A stretch of DNA of 64,000 nucleotides from Acanthococcus lagerstroemiae (Eukaryota; Arthropoda; Insecta; Hemiptera; Eriococcidae): assembly GCA_031841125.1 (NCBI GenBank), contig CM063110.1:55527946-55591945 (forward strand). The letters are read 5' to 3'. This document shows, piece by piece, positions 55,880-64,000 of this stretch. The translations under genes and the position numbers were made by a program. Within the stretch, counting starts at the first letter, position 1. Every line of letters starts with the position of its first letter. The notes below the pieces were generated by a model that was not told where the DNA came from, did not search any database, and saw only the letters and a list, made by a program, of their open reading frames with translations.

Positions 55880-56172
55880 ATTACTGGAAAGCTCCTTGGA
55901 TCATGCGCAGAGGTTGACATATTTGATACCGGCAGGTCAAAGTTTAAACGACGTTTGGAAGGACCTTGGAGGGTTGGGGAAGGCTGATGCATCTGTACCA
56001 ATTTATTTTTCTTTTTTGTTTCATTTTGTTTTTGTTTTTTTATTTTTTATTTTTCAACAAGTCTGTCTTTTTTCTCTCTCTCTTCACTCCCAGTTTGTAA
56101 TAATAATTAAGAACGGTCTCCTCTATAATTGGCCAATGGTTGTTGAGGGGACTGAATAAATAAAATAAAATC
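55880..56172 (+). mobile_element. Probable LINE 3' UTR and tail
   Basis: Plus-strand T-rich sequence followed by CAATGGTTGTTGAGGGGACTG and the tail AATAAATAAAATAAAAT. The A-rich tail suggests the 3' end of the plus-strand LINE that starts at 54645; the link is inferred from position. Confidence 0.5.
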
Positions 56173-56190
56173 AACTCGTGGTTAACTTCG

Positions 56191-56360
56191 CCCACTTGAC
56201 GACGTTTGATACATAGAGGACTGGAGCCAAGGCAGCTGGTATAGATGAAAGCAAATGCTTTGAGGGTTGTAGAACAATACCTGCCTAGTTGTTTATCAAT
56301 TTATCGTAGTTCTTTTTTCGATTTTTGGTCAGCTGGATTTTCTGAGGAACCACTGTGTGC
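56191..56360 (+). repeat. Dispersed repeat X, copy 2
   Basis: Same family and orientation as 1154-1328, starting CCCACTTGAC and ending at GAGGAACCACTGTG. It follows the LINE tail at once. Confidence 0.75.
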
Positions 56361-58845
56361 CGTTGCCCGTCTCCGTAAATCCACTACTGCGCATGGTCTT
56401 TTTGAAGTTTCGCCTTTTCCATAGAGTCAGCTCTGAAACCCTGTTAACAATCGTCTTGTTTCTGTGCACAGGGAAATCACCTGCTCCCTTGGATACATGA
56501 CCCCTACGTGGAGCGAAAGGTTTAATAGTGACATCGACACGTTGAGAACTCTTTAAAGTTCTCGTGAACTTTTTCGAGCACTCGATTGTATATTTTTGAC
56601 CGGATAAACTGCTGGTTTTTGGCCCGTTCTGTCTTTCACACGAAGATCAAAGAGACGCCACCCGTTTCGAAGGCGGTGGAAGTAGGAAGAAGGAGCAGAA
56701 GGAGGGAGGGGGTAGAGACAGTGTGCAAAAATATACTCGCTCTCTTAGCTCGCGATATTAACATAGGAAGTCCATAAAAATTCAAAATCTATTTCGGCAT
56801 CGGGCCGTCGCGCCGCGCCCTGCCGCCCCGCCCAGGTATCGAGAGCGACGTAATTTCAAGCGTGTTTTTGGCGGCGTGAAATACGCTCGAAAGTGGTTTA
56901 TTTTATTCGCCGGCTCAATATGGCCTCACTATGTATATAGATAGGTTATTCACTTCCAGCCCATATAATATATACACGTATAAACGACCACTCAACCTTC
57001 GTTGACTAATAGCGTCTTCCCTTTTCTATTCCCTGGCGGAATGGTTGCGGAGAAAAGAGAAGAAAAATTAGAGGGGGGAGGGGGAAAGAAGAGAAAAGAA
57101 AACTAACTAGAGAAGATCCGAGGAAATTATAGAGGTGTGTACCGTGTAATATGGCGGCGTCTTCCGCACTTTTGAAGGCGCGTAGAGGTATTTCAGGTGA
57201 TAAACGTTTATTAATTTCTTCGCAGCGCCGCAGACATTTCTGCTAAATGCTAATTTAAATTGTTTTATCTTATTGGTCGGAAAAAGTGAAATTGGCTGCG
57301 GGGGGAGGAGGGGGAGAGAGGTAGGGACCGTACCACCGTGTACTATGTTTACTTAATAAGAAAAACTGCACGCCGGCAGTGTTACCATTTAGGAATTTAA
57401 ATGCCGACGTTCGGTAACATCCTCTACGACGCTGTAAAAAGATAACGTTTTATTATTTATGTAACGCTTATCTTCTTGTAATTTGAATTATTTAACCGCC
57501 CGAGACGGCGGTGGCGCGGCGCGCGTGCAGGGATGTCGCGGGCCCGGGTTAGCGTATAAGAAAAACGAAGAAAAGCCTATACTATGTGCAACCCACCTTT
57601 GCAGGCTCGGTAAATACATTCTTCCACGTTATTAAACCATCGTTTGTTATAAGAGTTTGTTTCTTCGAATGAAACAAAGCCCTCGACTGTGGCTGCTGTC
57701 TCTCTCCAGCTGCTGCTGCTGCTGCTGCTCTGTACCGGTGTTCCCGCTCTTTCGGCCTTCTTCTCTATTCCATTTTTATTCGCGCAATATCTGGCTCGCG
57801 AATCTGCGTGGCCGTGTAACAGATTTCGCGTTTTTATTAAAAATTATTTTTGCCCCCGCCCCACCATGCCGCTTCCAACCGTAAATTTTATAACGGTCGG
57901 CGGGAAAATATGTACGTATACGATTCTTCCTCCCCCCCCCGCCGAACTTTGGCTAAGGCCGCATCGCCGTCGCGCCTCCTGCCAGCCCTTCGCCTTCGCC
58001 ACGGTTCGCGTTTACGCGGCCGATCCCTTAACGACGTACATATATACTACGTAATGTATTACGTAAGTTATACGCGTACACTTTTTATTCAAAATTTATC
58101 GTTAATGAGTTATGGCTTTTTGAAATTAATTTTCGCGTAAATTACGACGATGAGGCTAGTACGCAGCAGCGTACGTACGGTGCGTCCGCCATGTGTGGGT
58201 GACTCTCAAATTTGGGAAACGATTTAACATCGCAGAGTTGAAAACATTTTTTGTTGAATTTTCAGAATTTTTTCCTCGGAATGTTTTGAGAGGATGCCCT
58301 AGACACTCAATATACGCATGGCTAGCTGATGTGGTCACTAGTTCGTTGTATAAAGAACTTCGAAATTCTTGCTGTGCACGCTAAAGACACATTTTGAAAA
58401 CTTGACTCGAAGAATCCAGTGTAGCGCCGTAACTAAAGTCCTCACACCATCCCCTCCTCAAATGAAAAAACCTACTTCTCTCTCTTTTCCCGAGCAATAA
58501 AAGGTTGAACGCAATGAATGAGTGCAAAAGAAGAAATACGTATTTTAATTGTGATTATCTACCTAATACAGAATATTGAAACGATATTCGCACCGAAAAA
58601 TGCACAAAAACACGTAATAATGATTTTCACACTAATGTAGCTAAGTCGCTTTGAAGACGCACGATTTATCGCATACAAAACTAGACTGTACGGCGAAGGC
58701 CAACGGCCTTTACCCCGTCGTTATCGGCAAAACTTCTTATCGCTCTCGTTATCGATCTTCTATTCCGTTGCTCAAAATGTATCGATCATTCTTCACTTAC
58801 CTCGAACGTTCGGGAGCGTTTGCCACACTGTCCCTCCTTAAGCCT
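56361..58845. other. CpG-rich unique block; LTR candidate near its right end
   Basis: From about 56580 to 58150 the DNA is CpG-rich with few repeats. Open frames here lack recognisable domains. Sequence at about 58400-58840, read on the minus strand after the Gypsy integrase, begins AGTGTGGCAAACGCTCC and may be an LTR, but its partner was not found. Confidence 0.35.
57709..57729 (+). repeat. (GCT)7 microsatellite
   Basis: Seven GCT units. In one frame they encode a leucine run, but no ATG precedes it. Confidence 0.9.
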
Positions 58846-59703
58846 GGACGTCCCGGCCAGGCTCTAGATCTTCTTCATGGTCGCCATGTCAGACCGCCAG
58901 TCGATCAAGGTGCACGACTTTAGCTCATCTACCATCAAGCTTCCGAATCCGGTATACAACATTGTTGATCCGCTTGAGTACGATGTATGGTCCTTCCCAA
59001 TGACTCTGTAGCTTCGGGTCTCTTCCTCTCTTTCGTTGCGGATTGTAAAACCAGACACAGTCCTCAGCCTGGAAGCTGACCTCGTTGGCTTTGATGTCAT
59101 CGTCTTCATTTGGTCGCTGGCAATTCGCAAGTAATTACGGACCATGCGATGAGTAGAGCGAGCTTTTCCCTCAGTTGGCTAAGAAACTCGTCCACCAGTT
59201 GCGGCTGTTGAGCTGGAGTTCCAAACTCCAGATCGCATGGTAATCGTAACTCCCGACCAAAAACGACCTTTGCGGGGGTGTGCTGTGTACTCTCATGGAC
59301 AGCTGATCTGTAGGCCAGCAGAAATAACGAGATGTGTTGGTCCTAGTCTCTTTAGTGCTCGGCAACAACTTTGGCCAAGTATCCCTTGAGCGTCCGGTTG
59401 AATCGCTCAACCACGCCGTCTGATTGCGGATGTAGCGTAGTAGTTCTCGTTTTCCGAATCCCCAGAAGCTGGCATACTTCTTCGAACAACCTGGATTCGA
59501 AGTTTCTCCCCTGGTCTGTGTACAGCTCCAGTGGGACACCATTACGTGTGATCCAATTCTTTGTCAGCGTCCTGGCCACTACCCCCGCGTCCTATGTTGG
59601 CATCGGATATACTTCAGACCATTTACTGAAGTAGTCGCCTACACAAAGCACATACTGGTTTCCAGCATCCGGGAGCGCTTCTACTGGCCGACATATACGG
59701 AAG
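58846..59703 (-). pseudogene. Ty3/Gypsy integrase (minus strand), decayed
   Basis: Minus strand: YVLCVGDYFSKWSEVYPMPT, then WITRNGVPLELYTDQGRNFE with the second catalytic aspartate in TDQG, and TTLHPQSDGVVERFNRTLKG with the catalytic glutamate. The C-terminal part continues VHESTQHTPAKVVFGREL, EDCVWFYNPQRKRG, LQSHWEGPYIVLKRINNVVY and KVVHLDRL. The zinc-binding N-terminus is missing. Stops occur near the PMPT motif and in VVAEH. The element would integrate its cDNA, but this copy cannot. The piece is cut at about 59703 by plus-strand protease sequence. Confidence 0.87.
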
Positions 59704-60691
59704 ATGTGGAATACCCCATACACTGGGGCATCGCACTCAATTCTGCAACGCGAGCTGGTCCCAGCAGAGGAGCTGGACCAGAAGAAGCTGTATGTTCTGC
59801 GAACGGCTACGGGAGAAACGGTGCCAGTGTATGGGACAGTTCGGCTCCAAGTTCTGCTGATGGGAATCTTCCTCGAGCAAGATGGTAGCTGATATTTAGG
59901 ATGCTGCGATCATTGGTTGGGACACGATGGTGCAGCATGGGCTGATCATCGATTCCGAGCGGCAGATACTGAAGTATCAAGGTCAGGTTCTGCCAAAGAG
60001 ACGGGCCGTTAATAGACAAGGAAGGACCATCGGAATTTGATCAGTGGGTCTGAGATGTTGTCCAAGATTTGAATCCAACGCAGAAGAGGGCAATGGAGGC
60101 TCTTTTTAAGGACTTCAGGAAGATCTTTGCGGAGAACAGTGTGACGCTTATGGCTGGACAGAATTGGTGTAACATCGGATTGATGCTGGGGACAGTCTGC
60201 CCACTAAGCAACGTCCTCGGAAAGTCCCGTTGGCAAGAAACGAGGAAGTCAACCGGATGATCAACGATCTGCACCGACAGTGTATCATCGAGCCATCTTC
60301 AAGTCCGTGGACGTCACCCATCGTGCTGGTACCAAAGAAACATGGTACAAGGCGGTTGTATGTGGATTATCGACGGCTGAATGATGGGACTCGGAAAGAC
60401 AGTTACCCATTGCCGCGGATCAACGACATACTGCACCTACTGGGCGGAAACGAGTGGTATATGACAGTGGACTTGAAGAGTGGTTACCATCAGGTGGTCC
60501 TCCATCCAGAGGATAAAAAGAAGACAGCGTTCTCCTCTGGTTCCGGACTCTGGCAGTACACAGTGATGCCTTTTGGACTGTGTAATGCGCCAGCTACGTT
60601 TGAGCATCTGATGGAGACAGTCCTGCGAGGCCTACTAGGCAAGATCTGCCTGGTGTACCTCGATGATGTGGTCATCAGGAGTGATCGTTGA
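59704..60691 (+). pseudogene. Ty3/Gypsy protease and RT (plus strand), decayed
   Basis: Plus strand. The protease motif reads YTGASHSILQRELVP where the family has an active-site aspartate in DTGAS, so the active residue is lost, perhaps because the breakpoint lies here. GWDTMVQHGL follows. RT runs from 60230: CIIEPSSSPWTSPIVLVPKK, YVDYRRLNDGT, MTVDLKSGYHQV with the first aspartate, MPFGLCNAPATFEHLM and CLVYLDDVVI with the catalytic pair. The RT frame is open from 60230 to a stop at 60689-60691. RNase H is missing. The gap between protease and RT carries frame changes. Confidence 0.88.
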
Positions 60692-61429
60692 ACGCCTGTG
60701 GCAGATTGTAAAAATCTTTTTGGAAAGAAAGTTGGTTGAAATAATCTCAGCAGTAGCATTCAGCTATCAGGATGATAAAGAATTACCTCCACGGACATTT
60801 TTAAATGAAATTACGTGAAATTGGAAACGCGATTTTTGATGTAGAAGAATAGGGAAGCTGAAATAGTCCCCCAGACGTTTTCAATGCGTTGAGCGTTACT
60901 TAGTTTGTGTATGTTGCACTAGCTCTACCTAGGCAATGTTAACTTTTAACTTCCCAATTCGATGACCAAACCGACGATATTGGGTGCAAAGAGTTCGCGG
61001 ATCCTCCGGTGACATTTGTACCCAATGTGGTGACGTGCCAGTCAGGTTCGACGGATTAGCCTGCAGAAATCCTGCCTGCGGGGCTGTCGTTAAGTGGTAT
61101 CCGTATACGGCCATCCGCCCACCGCTGACAGATCCCCGCAAGGCGGATGCGTTCATTGGAAAACCGCAGAAGGCATTAAAATAGCCGAGGTGAGAATCAC
61201 AAGTGGCATTATCCGCCAGAAAATTATTTCCGAAACAGAAAAACTGATGGGCGTTGTTACACGAGGGGAAGTTCGCGTGGAGGCCATTGTGACGCTGAGG
61301 GAGGTTGCAATGGGTGCGTTAGGCAAACTTCTTGGTGTTACATTTGATTTCCTCGAACGGAGGTTATAAGACATTGAAGTTGTGAGTTGTGAGGATCGTC
61401 AGCGCCGGAGAAATGATAACAAGGGTTAA
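60692..61429. other. No gene assigned; overlapping small frames on both strands
   Basis: A plus frame at 60984-61184 contains CTQCGDV and CRNPACG, zinc-ribbon-like in look only. A minus frame from 61374 begins MSYNLRSRK, a start seen in some Gypsy Gag proteins, and lies just after an LTR-like block. Neither is well supported. Confidence 0.35.
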
Positions 61430-61860
61430 AAAATCGTAACTGTATTATGACGTTTTCTTAGAGTAATAAGTACAAACGACGACAGAGGCACGGAGACGGC
61501 CTTACAATGAGGCTTAGTACTTCCCTCGTTAGGTCAGAGATCGTAGTCTTCGCGACGGTTTCGTCCCGGAGCACCAGACACCTGGATGCTGCGACGGGAG
61601 CGTATCGAAAATTCTCGGTTCGAATATCTGCAATGGTGCACCAGATACCTGGATGCAGAACGCAGCGGAGTATACCAGAGCAGACTATATCGGAGCCTCG
61701 ACTCGACAAGAAGTGCCTCTCGAACGGCCGCCGTTTGAATTTATATAGCCTTACCGTGGCTGCTTTCACCAGTCGTGACGTATTTTGGAGGATGTAAAAC
61801 ACAACCCACCGAGAGACTAGTTGCCAGCGACACGGTTTCTCTCTGAAATTAGGGGTTCGA
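61430..61860 (-). promoter_or_regulatory. LTR-like block with TATA box (minus strand)
   Basis: Read on the minus strand, GGCTATATAAATTC (TATA at 61741-61747) is followed by sequence leading towards the MSYNLRSRK frame at 61374. The position suggests a 5' LTR of a Gypsy-type element. No second LTR and no clear primer-binding site were found. Confidence 0.35.
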
Positions 61861-62394
61861 AAGCTACGCGTGCGTAGTAGAGTGTACGTAGTAGTTTACT
61901 GTGCGCGGCCTGGGGCAGTTTCTCCTACTAATTATGGTAGGCAGGCAACCCACAAAACGTATGTGACAAATATTTCTCATGTTCAGTTACTATCAGGAAC
62001 GCTCACTAACCCATTTCAAGAGTGTAAATTGGATAATGTCACTTGATTCTCACCTCCTCAATCACTCAGTAACGACACATCGAACCATACGCTAATCATT
62101 ACTCGGATTTTTGCAATGATATGGTCTAATGAATGCGCCTCTACCATCGCCTAGAATGCATATTTTGCTATTCCGCATACGGCACGTGAAAAATGAGGGT
62201 TTAAAGGTCTAGAAAGCATTCGTATATCAAAATCGATAATTTAGCCATAAGGTCCCTTTCTTCGGAGCCGGTCACTATCCTAAACATTTCGGTTCTCATG
62301 TCTAAAAAAATTATTAACACTGTCCCTAGGAATCATGACCACCACAGTAGAGGAAAAATTTGGCACTAGCGGGTACTTTTCGATCACAAATTTT
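61861..62394. other. No gene recognised
   Basis: No coding or RNA signal seen. Confidence 0.4.
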
Positions 62395-62690
62395 TCAAAA
62401 CAATGTGGAAGGGATGGGCTCTAAATATTTGTAATAAAATTCCTGAAAATATCAAATATTGTCCCTCAATAAAAACTTCCACACACAAATTAAAACTCTG
62501 GCTCTTGAACCATGCTTTCTATTCAGTACACGAATTTTTATCGGCCCAAGTATAGCTGTTTGCATAATTATTTTAAAGTTTCGAGGTACAATTTGTTAAG
62601 CCATGTTGAAATTCAATTTTGTCTTATAGTCTGATAAAGTGACAATATATAATGGCCTAGTGTCCAATTTAGTATGTACAATAAGAATAA
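62395..62690 (+). pseudogene. LINE 3' end (terminal coding residues and tail)
   Basis: The frame reads GWALNICNKIPENIKYCPSI and KLKLWLLNHAFYSVHEFL, a common ending of insect CR1/Jockey-type LINE polyproteins, then a stop, a short UTR and the tail ACAATAAGAATAATAAAG. Everything upstream is missing. Confidence 0.65.
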
Positions 62691-62876
62691 TAAAGAAATA
62701 CGCCTGCGTACACTTCATTCTCCACGCGAGCATTTTTGGAGGAAAACTCGATTAGTTGTTCCCCATCCCCCATATTCGCCCGGCTTAGCTCCCTGTGACA
62801 TGGGACTTTTCCGAAAATTAAAAATGAAGCTAAAAGAATGACGTTTTGCGACGATGAAAGAAATTCAACGAGAATC
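62691..62876 (+). pseudogene. mariner (Tc1/mariner) transposase fragment
   Basis: Plus strand. NTPAYTSFSTRAFLEENSI, then after a frameshift VVPHPPYSPGLAPCDMGLF with the third catalytic aspartate of the D,D34D triad, and KLKMKLKE-stop-RFATMKEIQ. The second aspartate position (DNAPAH in the family) is altered to NTPAY. DNA-binding domain and inverted repeats are absent. The fragment ends where the RTE 3' tail begins. Confidence 0.85.
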
Positions 62877-64000
62877 GATAAGATAAGATAAGAGCCTTTA
62901 TTGCGCGAAATATTATCTGGATATATGTACACTGAAGTACGCAGACTCCTATCGCGCCATACCCTGCTTGTGGGCAAAGGCCTCCCTCAGTCTTTCCCAT
63001 TCTCTTCTGTCCCACGTTATTCTGTGGTATAATTTGTTTTTTAAAAATGAATCAAAAGCATCCCTCCATCTTACCGCCTGTCCTCCCACTTTCCTTGGGG
63101 TGTATGGGTTCCAAACTGTCACTCTTTCGGTCCATCTGTTGTCTGTAAGTCTTCCGACGTGGCCTGCCCAGTTCCATTTCTGTTTCCTATGTGCGGTTAT
63201 TATGTTTTCGACGCCCGGTAGTTTGTTTTGTACTGTTGTTGTTAGAGGGACTTTGTCTCATAGTTTCAAGTTCAGTATGGATCTTTTCATTTTGTTTTGT
63301 GTTATTTGTAGTTGTTTTTCTTGATTTTTCGTTGTTGCCCAAGTCTGTGAACCGTATGTTATTGTCGGAGTAATATTTGCGTTGAATATTGCGCTTTTCA
63401 ATTTGTTAGTAAATTGTCCTTTAAAAATGTGTTTCAGATCCCAGAACTTGTTCCATCCTGTTCTTATTCTTCTTTTCACTTCTTTGTCCATTCTATTCTG
63501 AAAACTGATAGTTTGGCCGAGATATATAGCTTCATCCACTTTTTCGATATTTTGTCCTTCCACCACTATGGGGGTTTTTGTGTCATTATTTGAAATTAAT
63601 TTTGTTTTTTCCGCATTTATTTTTAGACTCGCTTTTTTCCCCTTTTCACAAAGTTCTGACACCATTTCTTTCAGCTGCAGAAGATTATTAGAAACTAGGA
63701 TAATATCATCTGCGAATCTCAAATTGTTTAAATATTCCCATTGGATTTTTATCCCTTTTTCTTCCCAATTTAAAGATCTAAAAATCTCTTCTAATAAGCT
63801 ATTAAATAGTATGGGTGATAATGGGTCTCCCTGTCGGACTCCTTTTTCAATTTCAAAGTATTCTCCAGTGACGTCTGTTCTAATTCTAGCTGTTAGTCCG
63901 GAGTACATATCTGCTATGATGTTCACTATATTTGTGGAGATTCCTTGATTTTTCAGGGCCGTAATTAGAAAGTTGTGGTTAATGGAATCGAAGGCTTTAG
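62877..64000 (-). pseudogene. RTE-clade LINE RT and C-terminus, best-preserved copy, runs off the window
   Basis: Minus strand, open from the window edge (KAFDSINHNF, with the first catalytic aspartate) through KGVRQGDPLSPILFNSLLEE, LRFADDIILVSNNLL, IYLGQTISFQNRMDKEVKRR, FNANITPTITYGSQTW, then QKWNWAGHVGRLTDNRWTER and REAFAHKQGMAR ending at TAG 62949-62951. One in-frame TGA at 63258-63260 (CGA in the family) is the only break over more than 1 kb. After the stop come a short UTR with AATAAA and a TTATC repeat tail at 62878-62895, the usual RTE type of short tandem 3' end. The tail abuts mariner sequence, so the RTE inserted into the mariner. Confidence 0.9.

Noticed and set aside
57689..58054. 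Leucine-rich, signal-peptide-like frame
   Set aside because: It lacks an ATG (the first codon is GTG), and the leucine run comes from a (GCT)7 microsatellite.
60984..61184. Zinc-ribbon-like frame with CTQC and CRNPAC
   Set aside because: Spacing does not match a family I can name, no gene structure surrounds it, and an equally good frame exists on the other strand.

Overview
The window reads as a transposon-dense stretch of an animal genome, most likely an insect. The evidence is the mix of mobile elements: RTE, Jockey, R1-like, I-like and CR1-like LINEs, a Ty3/Gypsy pol, a mariner transposase remnant, several hAT-type DNA elements and a tRNA-derived SINE family. R1-type LINEs are an arthropod hallmark. 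Some CpG-rich unique blocks look like insect, possibly hymenopteran, non-coding DNA, but the species is a guess. I find no intact host protein gene, rRNA gene, functional tRNA gene, CRISPR array or bacterial operon. Almost every long open frame is a broken piece of a transposon or the antisense shadow of one.

Layout. 0-5 kb: RTE 3' end, two SINEs, and a large inverted repeat whose arms carry an exon-like cysteine-rich segment and about 360-bp units. 5-13 kb: CpG-rich unique DNA, a LINE thumb/RNase H scrap, a 5'-truncated Jockey element, and an RTE element split by a 1,864-bp hAT-type element with a perfect 8-bp target duplication. 14-17.5 kb: a decayed R1-like LINE. 18-29 kb: gene-poor DNA with degenerate repeats, a CACGTG-rich array and two hAT-like candidates. 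29-34 kb: R1-like 3' ends, a 1,252-bp hAT-type element containing a second nested hAT MITE, an RTE fragment, and a tandem duplication in CpG-rich DNA. 35-45 kb: mostly unique AT-rich DNA with SINEs, one small hAT MITE and several local tandem repeats. 45-49 kb: RTE, a hAT-like element carrying a SINE, and an R1-like 3' end. 50-54 kb: a nearly full-length I/Jockey-superfamily LINE interrupted by a 373-bp hAT MITE. 54.6-56.2 kb: a CR1-like LINE with an internal inversion. 58.8-60.7 kb: a Gypsy pol in which integrase and protease-RT lie head to head on opposite strands. 61.4-64 kb: an LTR-like promoter block, a LINE 3' end, a mariner fragment, and an RTE element inserted in the mariner.

The elements do not cooperate as a pathway. 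Their nesting gives relative ages: RTE before hAT-A, I-like LINE before MITE-D, hAT-B before MITE-C', hAT-E before the SINE, and mariner before the terminal RTE. The most notable structure is a small hAT MITE family that occurs once with a single internal unit (40208-40415) and once with that unit amplified to about four copies (30380-30800), the latter nested in another hAT element. Both copies carry near-perfect 8-bp target duplications. All calls come from reading the sequence; no database search was run.
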